From NCBI RefSeq assembly GCF_900090145.1, contig NZ_FMHI01000001.1, forward strand, positions 620,001 to 684,000: 64,000 nucleotides of DNA, given 5' to 3'. A program made the position numbers and the translations under genes. The notes under the pieces are model-generated. The model had not been told where the DNA came from. It ran no database searches and worked only from the letters and a program-made list of their open reading frames with translations. This stretch comes from Streptomyces sp. WMMB 322 (lineage in GTDB: Bacteria; Actinomycetota; Actinomycetes; Streptomycetales; Streptomycetaceae). Positions 34,444 to 42,589 of this stretch are shown here, in pieces. The number at the start of each line of letters is the position of its first letter. Position 1 is the first letter of the stretch.

Positions 34444-34483
34444 CGCTGATCGCTGGTCACGGACTACTGGTCAGCGATCAGCG
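34444..34483. terminator. Second hairpin at the convergent junction
   Basis: CGCTGATCGCTG (34444-34455) and CAGCGATCAGCG (34472-34483) form a perfect 12-bp stem with a 16-base loop. It lies 17 bp beyond the stop of the minus-strand RTX gene, so it is well placed to terminate that gene. Confidence 0.75.
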
Positions 34484-34499
34484 GTGGCCGTCCGGTGGC

Positions 34500-35783
34500 T
34501 CAGTTGCAGCCGGGGCCGGTGAGGGGGTTGCTGCAGGCGTTGCGGCCGGGCCCGCCGTCGTTGGTGTTGGTGCCGGCGCCCCCGTCGAGGGCGTCGTTGC
34601 CACCTTCGCCGAACAGCATGTCGTTGCCGTTTCCGCCGGTGAGGACGTCCCTGCCGTCTCCGCCCTCGATCCGGTCGTCGCCGCTTCCGCCGTTGAGGGC
34701 GTCGTTGCCGGCGGCGCCGCAGATGAGGTCGTTGCCGCCGCGGCCGTCGACCACGTCGTTACCGGCGAAAGCGAAGATCACGTCATTGCCCGGGGTGCCG
34801 TTGAGGATGTCGGGGCCGTTGGTGCCGGTGATGGTGGGCGTCGCGGTCGCGCAGGCCGTCGTCCCTCCGGACTCGTAGGTGATCTTCACCTGGGCCGGAC
34901 CGGTGGCAGGTCCGGAGCTGCCGCCCGACGGCACGAGGTTCGATCCGCCACCGCCACCACCGGGGCCCTGGGTGCTGACACCGATCCCGTTGCAGCCGCC
35001 TCCTCCGCCGCCGCCGAACCAGCCACCGCCCCCGCCGCCGGCCCCGATCAAGCCCCCGCCGTCGCCGCCGTCACCGCCAGTGCCCGCGGTTCCGGCCGTA
35101 CCGCCGGCGGCGCATGCGGCTCCGCCCGTGCCGCCGGCTGCCTGGGTGCCGCCGCCACCGCCCTGCCCGCTGAGCGCTCTGTCGCCGCCGTCATCCCCGG
35201 TGTTTCCGGCGTCCCCGCCGGTGGCCTCGGGATTGGTGATGAGGGAGCTGAAGCCGGCGCCGCCTCCTCCGCCGCCGCCCGCGACGATGAGGCGGGGGTC
35301 GGTGGCCGGGACGCCGGTCAGGACACAGCCGACGCTGGCCGAACTGCAGGTGCTGACGTCGCTGGAACCGCCGCCGTCGCCGCCGCCACCGCTCGGCAGC
35401 GGACCGCCGCCGTCGCCGCCACCCGTGTCGACGTTGACGTAGAGGGTCGAGCCGGCCGTCGCGGGGACAGTGCTGGTGACGGTGGCGGCGTCCCCGCCCT
35501 GCCCGCCGAAGGGCCCGTCCTCGCCGTCGGCGCCGGTGGCGGTGATGGTCAGCTCGGTCACGCCCGCCGGGACGGTGAAGGGCTGGTTGGCGCCGGGGCC
35601 GAAGGTGACGGTCGTCGGCGCCGCCGCCGATGCGGGCGTGGCCGCCGGGAGCACCAGCAGCGCCGCGGGCAGGGCTGCTGTGGCGAGCAGGGTGGCGGCT
35701 CGTCGGGCCGGGCGCCGCCTGCGTGCATCGGCGGCGCTGTGATCACGTGGTGGGAGTACTGCAGTGCGCAGGGTCGGTCTCAT
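34500..35783 (-). CDS. Secreted glycine-rich protein with C-terminal RTX calcium-binding repeats
   Basis: A 427-residue protein from ATG 35783 with GGAGG upstream. An Arg-rich n-region (ARRRRPARRAA) and a hydrophobic segment ending LPAATPASA form a signal peptide; Sec or Tat is possible. After TTVTFGPGANQPFTVPAGV comes a glycine-rich region of about 230 residues with runs such as AGGGGGGGAGF and GTGGDGGDGGGLIGAGGGGG and a few Cys. From about residue 305, TITGTNGPDILNGTPGNDVI starts five or six RTX nonapeptides (GGNGNDMLF, GGDGRDVLT, GGSGDDRIE). RTX repeats fold into a Ca-binding beta-roll after export. No enzyme domain is seen. It stands alone between convergent pmt and the penicillin-binding protein gene. 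Confidence 0.88.
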   Translation of the reverse strand: MRPTLRTAVLPPRDHSAADARRRRPARRAATLLATAALPAALLVLPAATPASAAAPTTVTFGPGANQPFTVPAGVTELTITATGADGEDGPFGGQGGDAATVTSTVPATAGSTLYVNVDTGGGDGGGPLPSGGGGDGGGSSDVSTCSSASVGCVLTGVPATDPRLIVAGGGGGGGAGFSSLITNPEATGGDAGNTGDDGGDRALSGQGGGGGTQAAGGTGGAACAAGGTAGTAGTGGDGGDGGGLIGAGGGGGGWFGGGGGGGCNGIGVSTQGPGGGGGGSNLVPSGGSSGPATGPAQVKITYESGGTTACATATPTITGTNGPDILNGTPGNDVIFAFAGNDVVDGRGGNDLICGAAGNDALNGGSGDDRIEGGDGRDVLTGGNGNDMLFGEGGNDALDGGAGTNTNDGGPGRNACSNPLTGPGCN

Positions 35784-36381
35784 GATCGGGGGCCTCCTCG
35801 GTCAGAGGGCGTGGCCGCGGGACAGGCCACGGACGTGGGTTGCTCCGACCCCTGTCGGGGCCGCGCCCGCTGATCAACCCACACCCTCCAGTGCGGCTCC
35901 CCATAGGCACACCGGCGTGGGCACCGGTGTCCGCCGGACAGCAGTTACCCGGCCGTCAACTGCGATGCGAGGCGGGTCACCGGGCCGCTCGCCTGTCCTC
36001 ACCCGTCCCGGCCCGCAACCCCGCCGTGCGGCGGCTGGCGGGGAGGAGAAGCCCGGACCGGGCCCTGCTCGGGACCTGAATACGAGGGGTTCCGGAGCGG
36101 GCCCTCGGCCGGGCCTGAGGATGACCCCTCGAAGAAACCCGCGTGAATCGTGGGTGAAGCCAAGTGAAGGTACGTTGAGGCGGATTGGACACGGCAGCGG
36201 CTCCCGTAAGGTTCCGTTACGGTTCCCGCCCCCTGATCCGGTGATTATTCGAAACCGCATCCCGTCCATATGCTCCCGAACTCGGATACCGGGGGCACGT
36301 GATGTTGCGCGCGTGCTCTAGGGTGCCTCGGACAGGTCCTCGGCCGCATGGCTGAGGCGGGGTGGAGGGGCAGATTCTCAG
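35784..36381. other. Gene-free region with promoter DNA for the RTX and PBP genes
   Basis: No credible gene is seen in 598 bp. The middle third is less GC-rich. CCGTAA (36204-36209) and TTACGG (36217-36222) form an inverted repeat with a GGTTCCG loop, and GGTTCC itself occurs twice there. The PBP gene has GGAGGGG about 11 bases before its ATG. Confidence 0.5.
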
Positions 36382-38025
36382 ATGCGTGACACTCACAAGA
36401 TGGCGCTGATCGGAGGCGCCGCGGCAGTCGTCGTCGCCGCGACCGGCTTCGGCGTCTACGCACTCGTCGGAGGTGACGGCAGGGAAGGCGGCGGAAGTGT
36501 CGCCTCGTCCGATGGCGGCAACGAGGACAAGGCCGAGAAGGGCCCGCCGAGCGCCGCCGAGGTCCGTACGACCGCGAAGCGCTTCCTCACCGCCTGGTCC
36601 TCCGGCGACGCGAAGACCGCGGCCGGGCTCACCGACGACAAGGCGGAGGCGGCCCAGGCCCTGAAGGGCTTCCAGGAAGGCGCCCACATCGGCAAGGTCA
36701 AGATGTCGCCGGGTTCCGCTTCCGGCACGAAGGTGCCGTTCGACGTGACGGCGCAGATCTCCTACATGCAGCAGAGCTCCACGTGGTCCTACGCCTCCTC
36801 GCTGGAGGTCGTGCGGGACAAGAAGTCCGGCGACCCGGTCGTCGAGTGGAAGCCGTCGGTGCTGAACCCCAAGCTGAAGAAGGGCCAGTCCATAAAGACC
36901 GGCAAGGCGGGCACCCCGCCGATCAAGGCCGTCGACCGCAACGGTGCCGCCCTCACCAAGCAGGAGCACCCCATGCTGGGGAGCATCCTCGACGATCTGC
37001 GCAGGCGGTACGGCGACAAGACCGACGGCAAGCCCGGTGTCGAGACCCGCATCGTCGACGCCAAGGGCGAGGACACGGGCACCACCCTGCGCGTCCTGTC
37101 CAAGGGAACCCCCGGCACGCTGAAGACGACGCTCGACAAGGACATGCAGGTCGCGGCCGAGCAGTCCGTGAAGGGCAAGCCGAAGGCGGCTGCCGTGGCG
37201 GTCCAGCCGAGCACCGGTGAGGTGCGCGCCGTCGCCAACTCCCCTGCGGACAGCTACAACAACGCCATTCGCGGTTCCCTGGCGCCCGGCTCCACCATGA
37301 AGGTGGTCACCGCGGCGATGCTGCTCGACAAGGGGCTCGCCTCGCCCGGCAAGCAGCACCCGTGTCCCAAGTACATGGAGTACGGCGGCTGGAAGTTCCA
37401 GAACGACGACAAGTTCGAGATCAAGAACGGGACTTTCGCCGAGAGCTTCGCCCGCTCCTGCAACACCGCCTTCATCAGCCAGGCCAAGGAGATCGAGGAC
37501 GACGACCTGACCAAGGAGGCCCGCGACGTCTTCGGCATCGGCCAGAACTGGCAGGTGGGCACCGGCACTTTCGACGGCAGCGTGCCCGTCCAGTCCGACG
37601 CGCAGATGGCCGCGTCGCTGATCGGTCAGGGTGCAGTGCGGATGAACCCGCTCAACATGGCGTCCGTGGCGGCGACGGTGCAGAGCGGCACGTTCAAGCA
37701 GCCGGTGATCGTCTCCCCGAGCCTGGACGACCGCACGATCGCGAAGGCCGCGCGCAGCATGAAGCCGCAGGTCCAAAGCGATCTGAAGGCCCTGATGAAG
37801 CTGACGGCCAGCAGCGGTACCGCCGCCAAGCCGATGGCCGGGCTCGGCGGTGACGTCGGCGCCAAGACCGGTTCGGCGGAGGTCGACGGGCAGAAGAAGC
37901 CGAACGCCTGGTTCACCGCGTACAGCGGCGACATCGCGGCGGCCGCCGTAGTTCCCGAGTCCGGACACGGAAACGAGAACGCCGGCCCGGTCGTGCGCAA
38001 GATCCTGGACGCCGCGGCGGGCTGA
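36382..38025 (+). CDS. Class B penicillin-binding protein with MecA-like NTF2 domain
   Basis: A 547-residue membrane-anchored D,D-transpeptidase. Residues 8-28 are the anchor (ALIGGAAAVVVAATGFGVYA). An NTF2-like MecA_N domain follows (AAEVRTTAKRFLTAWSSGD), then the dimerisation region and the transpeptidase: SxxK at Ser304 (LAPGSTMKVVT), SxN at Ser359 (FARSCNTAFI) and KTG at Lys495 (VGAKTGSAEV). All three catalytic motifs are intact. It crosslinks peptidoglycan outside the membrane. MecA_N-bearing PBPs can have low beta-lactam affinity, but this cannot be judged from sequence. It is monocistronic: a strong hairpin follows. Confidence 0.95.
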   Translation: MRDTHKMALIGGAAAVVVAATGFGVYALVGGDGREGGGSVASSDGGNEDKAEKGPPSAAEVRTTAKRFLTAWSSGDAKTAAGLTDDKAEAAQALKGFQEGAHIGKVKMSPGSASGTKVPFDVTAQISYMQQSSTWSYASSLEVVRDKKSGDPVVEWKPSVLNPKLKKGQSIKTGKAGTPPIKAVDRNGAALTKQEHPMLGSILDDLRRRYGDKTDGKPGVETRIVDAKGEDTGTTLRVLSKGTPGTLKTTLDKDMQVAAEQSVKGKPKAAAVAVQPSTGEVRAVANSPADSYNNAIRGSLAPGSTMKVVTAAMLLDKGLASPGKQHPCPKYMEYGGWKFQNDDKFEIKNGTFAESFARSCNTAFISQAKEIEDDDLTKEARDVFGIGQNWQVGTGTFDGSVPVQSDAQMAASLIGQGAVRMNPLNMASVAATVQSGTFKQPVIVSPSLDDRTIAKAARSMKPQVQSDLKALMKLTASSGTAAKPMAGLGGDVGAKTGSAEVDGQKKPNAWFTAYSGDIAAAAVVPESGHGNENAGPVVRKILDAAAG

Positions 38026-38124
38026 TCCCGTCCGGGCGGCGGCGATCCGTCTCCCGGACAGTGCACCGGCACCGGCACAGGCACCGGCGCCCGCACCGGC
38101 AAACAGGTACATACGCGGCAACGG

Positions 38125-38163
38125 CGAGCGGTGCCCTCCTGGTTTCCCAGAGGGCACCGCTCG
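38125..38163 (+). terminator. Strong hairpin after the PBP gene
   Basis: CGAGCGGTGCCCTC (38125-38138) and GAGGGCACCGCTCG (38150-38163) make a perfect 14-bp stem with an 11-base loop, without a T-tract. It is 100 bp past the PBP stop. Upstream, 38066-38100 is a CACCGG-type short repeat. Confidence 0.88.
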
Positions 38164-38275
38164 GTGTGTGTGCGGGCCTTAAGGGTGCGAGAGCCCTGCG
38201 GGGGCCGGGCCGAGAGCGGCAGGGCCCGGGAAACCGCCTCGCGCCTGACGTGCCCCGACGGGTAGCGTCCGTCCC

Positions 38276-38773
38276 ATGAGCAAGGCGCCGACCGCCCACC
38301 CCCGCTTCTCCGAGGCCCTGTCCGCCCTCGGCCTGGACGACGTCGAGATCCGTGCCTTTCCGGACGCCACCCGCACCGCGGCGCAGGCGGCCGAAGCCGT
38401 CGGATGCGAGTTGAGCCAGATCGTCAAGTCGCTGGTCTTCGAGGCCGACGGCGAACCCGTCCTCGTCCTCATGGACGGCGCCTCACGCGTCGATGTCGCC
38501 CTCGTACGGGTTGAGTTGGATGCCCGGACGGTGAGCCGCGCCGGAGCGGACCTCGTGCGGAGGGCCACCGGATACGCGATCGGCGGCGTGCCGCCCTTCG
38601 GCCACGTCAGCAGGATGCGGGTGCTCGCCGACCGGGGCCTGCTCGCGCACGGGACCGTCTGGGCCGCCGCGGGCACCCCGCACACCGTCTTCGCCCTCGC
38701 CCCTGGGGAGTTGATCGCGCACGCCCGCGGATCGGTCGTGGACGTACGCGAGCAGACCGCCGGCGTTCCGTGA
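38276..38773 (+). CDS. YbaK/EbsC-type aminoacyl-tRNA deacylase
   Basis: A 165-residue editing-domain protein from ATG 38276. It shows VEIRAFPDATRTAAQAAEAV, CELSQIVKSLVFEADGEPVL (conserved Lys in IVKSLVF), ATGYAIGGVPPFGHVSRMRV (GG-PPFG loop) and GTVWAAAGTPHTVFALAPGE. The family hydrolyses mischarged Cys- or Ala-tRNA. A -10-like TAGCGT (38263-38268) stands 7 bases before the ATG and no RBS is seen, so the mRNA is probably leaderless. The stop overlaps the EamA gene by GTGA. Confidence 0.92.
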   Translation: MSKAPTAHPRFSEALSALGLDDVEIRAFPDATRTAAQAAEAVGCELSQIVKSLVFEADGEPVLVLMDGASRVDVALVRVELDARTVSRAGADLVRRATGYAIGGVPPFGHVSRMRVLADRGLLAHGTVWAAAGTPHTVFALAPGELIAHARGSVVDVREQTAGVP

Positions 38774-39903
38774 CGCCCCTCGTCGTCGGGGCGGTGCTGG
38801 TCGCCGCGGTCACACACGCCTCCTGGAACGCGCTCGCCCACAACATCAAGGACCAGCTGCTCGCGTTCACCCTCGTCGGCTTCGGCGGAGCTCTGTGCGG
38901 GCTCGCCCTCGCGTTCTTCGTGCCGGTGCCGGCGAAGGAGGCATGGCCCGCTCTGGGCTTCTCCGCGGCGCTGCACGTCGTCTACCAGCTGCTGCTGATG
39001 CGCTCGTTCCGGCTCGGCGACTTCGGCCAGATGTACCCGGTCGCGAGGGGCACGGCCCCGCTCGTCGTCACGGTCCTCGCCGCCGTCTTCCTCCAGGAGC
39101 TGCCGGACGCCTGGCAGTTGACGGGAGTGGCGGTCGCCTCGGCGGGGCTGCTCGCCGTCGCGCTGTGGGGGATACGGGGGAGGAGCGGCCGGGCGGGGGC
39201 CGTCGGCCGTGAAGCCTCGGCCCCGCGGAAGTCCCCCGAGCCCGTGGCCCGTTCCGGCTCGTCCCAACGCCCGGCTTCGACCGGCTCCGTCGAGCGCCCG
39301 GCTTCGACCGGCTGCGTCGAGCCCGCGGCCTGTTCCGGCTCGTCCGAGGGCCCGGCTTCGACCGGCTCCGCTGAGCCCGCGGCCTGTTCCGGCTCCGCTG
39401 AGCCCGCGGCCCGTCCTGGCCCCTCCGAGGGCCCGGCCTCCTCCGGGCCGTCTGCTTCTTCGCCCTCCGCCTCCTCGCGGCTGCCCGCGCTGATCGCCGC
39501 CGTCGCGACCGGCCTGGCCATCGCCTCTTACACCGTCGTCGACGGGGCCGGGGTGCGTGCCTCCGGCTCCGCGCTCGGATACGTGGCCTGGCTGATGATG
39601 CTCCAGAGCCTCGTCATCCCCGCGTACGCCGCGGCCAGCCGCCGGGGCCTGCTCCTCGCCCAGCTGCGGCCCCTCGCGTGGCGGGGCATCACGGCCGGCG
39701 TGCTGTCGCTGGCGGCCTACGGGCTCGTGCTGTGGGCGCAGACCCGCGCACCCCTCGCACCGGTCGCCGCCCTGCGCGAGTCCTCGATCATCGCGGGCGC
39801 GGCCATAGGCGCGCTGTTCTTCAAGGAGCGCTTCGGCGCTCCGCGCGTGGCCGCGTCCGCGCTGATGGTGGGCGGTATCGCCCTGATGCTGCACGGAAGC
39901 TGA
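38770..39903 (+). CDS. EamA/DMT-family transporter with a repetitive central loop
   Basis: A 377-residue inner-membrane protein with two five-helix halves, as in drug/metabolite transporters. The first half (residues 1-140) includes THASWNALAHNIKDQLLAFT and the EamA segment YPVARGTAPLVVTVLAAVFL. The second half starts near 237 and includes RESSIIAGAAIGALFFKERF. Between them lie about 90 Ser/Ala/Pro/Glu residues built from repeats such as RPASTGSVERPASTG and EPAACSGSAEPAARPG, much longer than the usual loop. The start GTG 38770 is coupled to the YbaK gene. The substrate is unknown. Confidence 0.9.
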   Translation: MTPLVVGAVLVAAVTHASWNALAHNIKDQLLAFTLVGFGGALCGLALAFFVPVPAKEAWPALGFSAALHVVYQLLLMRSFRLGDFGQMYPVARGTAPLVVTVLAAVFLQELPDAWQLTGVAVASAGLLAVALWGIRGRSGRAGAVGREASAPRKSPEPVARSGSSQRPASTGSVERPASTGCVEPAACSGSSEGPASTGSAEPAACSGSAEPAARPGPSEGPASSGPSASSPSASSRLPALIAAVATGLAIASYTVVDGAGVRASGSALGYVAWLMMLQSLVIPAYAAASRRGLLLAQLRPLAWRGITAGVLSLAAYGLVLWAQTRAPLAPVAALRESSIIAGAAIGALFFKERFGAPRVAASALMVGGIALMLHGS

Positions 39904-40042
39904 GGCCGGCAGCACCCTCGTCGAGCTCACTCCGCGGCGGCGTCCCGGCCGCCCGGCGGGCTCCCTGCCCCGCGGGGATCAGACGGCCGCAGGCACGTGC
40001 GTACCCTGGAGGGCTGATGCCGGGCCGACGGCCCGGAGCCAG

Positions 40043-40170
40043 GGTGGGACCCATTCCGAATGCCGGGTGGTGTCCCCGAGGCCGGAGGTCAGGTGGGGTT
40101 CCCCATGCCGAAGGCCGGGTGGGGTTCCCCCGCGCCGAAGTCCAGGTGGGGTTCCCCATGCCGAAGGCCA
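40043..40170 (+). repeat. 26-27-bp tandem repeats directly upstream of the ABC-F gene
   Basis: Units begin at about 40043 (degenerate), 40066, 40092, 40118 and 40145, with consensus GGTGGGGTTCCCCATGCCGA followed by AGGCC. Each contains GGGGTTCCCC, which can fold on itself, and most carry an ATG. The array ends 11 bp before the AGGAG of the ABC-F gene, so it lies in the 5' leader or promoter. Confidence 0.9.
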
Positions 40171-40189
40171 GGGGAGAGACAGGAGTGAG

Positions 40190-42118
40190 ATGGCCGTAAA
40201 CCTCGTCAATCTGGAAGCCGTGGGCAAGGTCTACGGCACCCGGACGCTGCTCGACGGCGTCTCGCTCGGTGTGAGCGAGGGCGACCGCATCGGCGTCGTG
40301 GGGAGGAACGGGGACGGCAAGACCACGCTGATCCGGCTGCTGTCGAAACTGGAGCCCGCCGACGACGGACGCGTGACGCACTCGGGCGGCCTGCGTCTGG
40401 GCGTGCTGTCCCAGCACGACTCGCTCGACCCGGCCGCGACCGTACGGCACGAGGTCGTCGGTGACATGGCCGACCACGAGTGGGCCGGGGACTCCCGGAT
40501 CCGCGACGTGCTGACCGGGCTGTTCGGCGGTCTGGGTCTGCCCGGCTTCCCGCAGGGCCTCGACACCGTCGTCGGACCGCTCTCCGGAGGCGAGCGGCGC
40601 CGCATCGCTCTCGCCCAACTGCTCATCGCCGAGCAGGACTTGATCGTCCTGGACGAGCCCACCAACCATCTGGACGTGGAAGGGATCGCCTGGCTCGCCC
40701 GCCATCTGCGCGCACGCCGCTCCGCGCTGGTGTGCGTGACCCACGACCGCTGGTTCCTCGACCAGGTCTGCACCCGGATGTGGGACGTGCAGCGCGGCTC
40801 GGTGCACGAGTACGAAGGGGGCTACTCGGACTACGTCTTCGCCCGCGCCGAGCGCGAACGGATCGCGGCGCAGGAGGAGACCAAGCGCAAGAACCTGGTG
40901 CGCAAGGAGCTCGCCTGGCTGCGCCGCGGTGCACCCGCCCGCACCAGCAAGCCCCGCTTCCGCGTCGAGGCCGCCAACGCGCTCATCTCCGACGAACCGC
41001 CGCCGCGGAACGACGCGGAGCTGATGCGGTTCGCCAATTCCCGCCTGGGCAAGACCGTCTTCGACCTCGAGGGCGTCACCGTGCAGGCGGGGCCCAAGGT
41101 GCTGCTCAAGCATCAGACGTGGCAGCTGGGGCCCGGCGACCGGATCGGCCTCGTCGGCGTCAACGGCTCCGGCAAGACGTCGCTGCTGAAGGCTCTCTCG
41201 GCGGCGGCGCACAGCGGCGGCGAGGAGCAGTCGGAGCTGGTGACGGGCGGCCGCGTCAAGGTGGGCAGGACGGTGAAGCTGGCGTATCTCTCGCAGGAGG
41301 TCGCCGAGTTGGACGACAAGCTCCGCGTGCTGGAGGCCGTCGAGCAGATCCGCTCGCGCGTCGACCTCGGCAAGGGCCGGGAGATGACGGCGTCGCAGCT
41401 GTGCGAGCGCTTCGGCTTCGTCAAGGAGAAGCAGTGGACGCCGGTCGCAGACCTCTCGGGTGGTGAGCGCCGCCGGCTGCAGATCCTGCGTCTGCTGATG
41501 GACGAGCCCAATGTGCTCTTCCTGGACGAGCCGACCAACGACCTGGACATCGAGACCCTTTCGCAGCTGGAGGACCTGCTGGACGGCTGGCCGGGTTCGC
41601 TGGTGGTCATCTCCCACGACAGGTTCTTCATCGAGCGCACGACGGACCGCGTGTACGCGCTGCTGGGGGACGGCGCCCTGCGGATGCTGCCGCGCGGCAT
41701 CGACGAGTATCTGGAACGGCGCGCACGGCAGAGCGAGGCGGCGCAGCCGGGCGTGAACGCGCCTGCCCGCTCCGGCGCTTCGGGCAGGTCCTCCCAGTCA
41801 TCCCCGTCATCCCGGTCTTCGGCCAAGTCGTCGCCGTCAGCGGCGGCTTCGTCCCGGCCCGCGTCCTCGTCCGCGTCGTCGGCGGGCGCACAGGCGCGCA
41901 AGCCGGCGGCGGTTGCGCGCGCCGGGCAGAAGGAGATGCAGCGCATCGAGCGTCAGCTGGAGCGCGTCGAGAAGAAGCAGTCCGAGCTGCACGAGGCGCT
42001 CGCCGAGCACGCAACGGACTTCGAGCGTGTCGCCGGACTCGACGCCGAACTGCGCGAACTGGACTCGCAGCGTGAGGAGTTGGAGTCGCGCTGGCTGGAG
42101 CTGGCCGAGGACGGCTGA
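40190..42118 (+). CDS. ABC-F family ATPase (Uup-like) with C-terminal coiled coil
   Basis: A 642-residue soluble protein with two ABC domains and no membrane segments. Domain 1 has VVGRNGDGKTTLIRLL, PLSGGERRRIALAQLL and LIVLDEPTNHLDVEGI. The linker is charged (RAERERIAAQEETKRKNLVR). Domain 2 has LVGVNGSGKTSLLKAL, DLSGGERRRLQILRLL and VLFLDEPTNDLDIETL. A Ser/Ala/Pro-rich stretch of about 70 residues leads to a coiled coil beginning GQKEMQRIERQLERVEKKQS, as in Uup. ABC-F proteins act on ribosomes or, in Uup, on DNA branch intermediates. Start ATG 40190 with AGGAG. Confidence 0.94.
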   Translation: MAVNLVNLEAVGKVYGTRTLLDGVSLGVSEGDRIGVVGRNGDGKTTLIRLLSKLEPADDGRVTHSGGLRLGVLSQHDSLDPAATVRHEVVGDMADHEWAGDSRIRDVLTGLFGGLGLPGFPQGLDTVVGPLSGGERRRIALAQLLIAEQDLIVLDEPTNHLDVEGIAWLARHLRARRSALVCVTHDRWFLDQVCTRMWDVQRGSVHEYEGGYSDYVFARAERERIAAQEETKRKNLVRKELAWLRRGAPARTSKPRFRVEAANALISDEPPPRNDAELMRFANSRLGKTVFDLEGVTVQAGPKVLLKHQTWQLGPGDRIGLVGVNGSGKTSLLKALSAAAHSGGEEQSELVTGGRVKVGRTVKLAYLSQEVAELDDKLRVLEAVEQIRSRVDLGKGREMTASQLCERFGFVKEKQWTPVADLSGGERRRLQILRLLMDEPNVLFLDEPTNDLDIETLSQLEDLLDGWPGSLVVISHDRFFIERTTDRVYALLGDGALRMLPRGIDEYLERRARQSEAAQPGVNAPARSGASGRSSQSSPSSRSSAKSSPSAAASSRPASSSASSAGAQARKPAAVARAGQKEMQRIERQLERVEKKQSELHEALAEHATDFERVAGLDAELRELDSQREELESRWLELAEDG

Positions 42119-42589
42119 CGCGTGCGGCGCCGGACGGGCGTCGGACTGGTGCCGGACGGGCATGGACGGGCACGGACGGGTGCAGGCACCGGCGCTCAGG
42201 CGCAGGCAGGCGCTCACACGCGGCGGTCGCGCGGGGGCCACGACCGCCGTCCCGGCGACGTGCGTCCGGGATGCGGCCCGGTGCGCCGCGCCGGGGCTGC
42301 GTCCGGCGGGCAACCGGTGCGTGCCACGGCGAGACGTGGGGCGGCAGCCGTCCGTTCCGCATACCGGGAAGTACTCGGGGTTCGCTAACGGCCGCGCAAC
42401 GTAAGCGTTTCGGGGCCGTCTCTTCCGCTGCTTCGGGGCGGGAACCGGACCGCCGTTTCGCAGTGTCCGGTGATAGAAAGACATCCGCGCACAAGCCAGC
42501 CGAAGGCGGACCTGATGTCCGAATCGCTCCGCCCTACGGGGGTTTGAGGGGTGGACGTCCGGTCTGATCGTCCAACGAGGGAATCGCTC
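42119..42589. other. Gene-free region before the PQQ-propeller gene
   Basis: I find no supported gene in 471 bp. Just past the ABC-F stop, short GGACGGGC units recur (about 42130-42180). A less GC-rich segment around 42450-42500 (GTGATAGAAAGACATC) probably contains the promoter of the downstream gene, but no consensus pair is convincing. Confidence 0.4.

Noticed and set aside
34879..35442. Proline-rich plus-strand frame opposite the RTX gene
   Set aside because: It is the complement of glycine codons; the minus-strand frame has a signal peptide, RBS and RTX motifs.
36382..38025. Resistance-type PBP2a
   Set aside because: The MecA-like domain is common in actinobacterial PBPs and all catalytic motifs are ordinary; resistance cannot be inferred.
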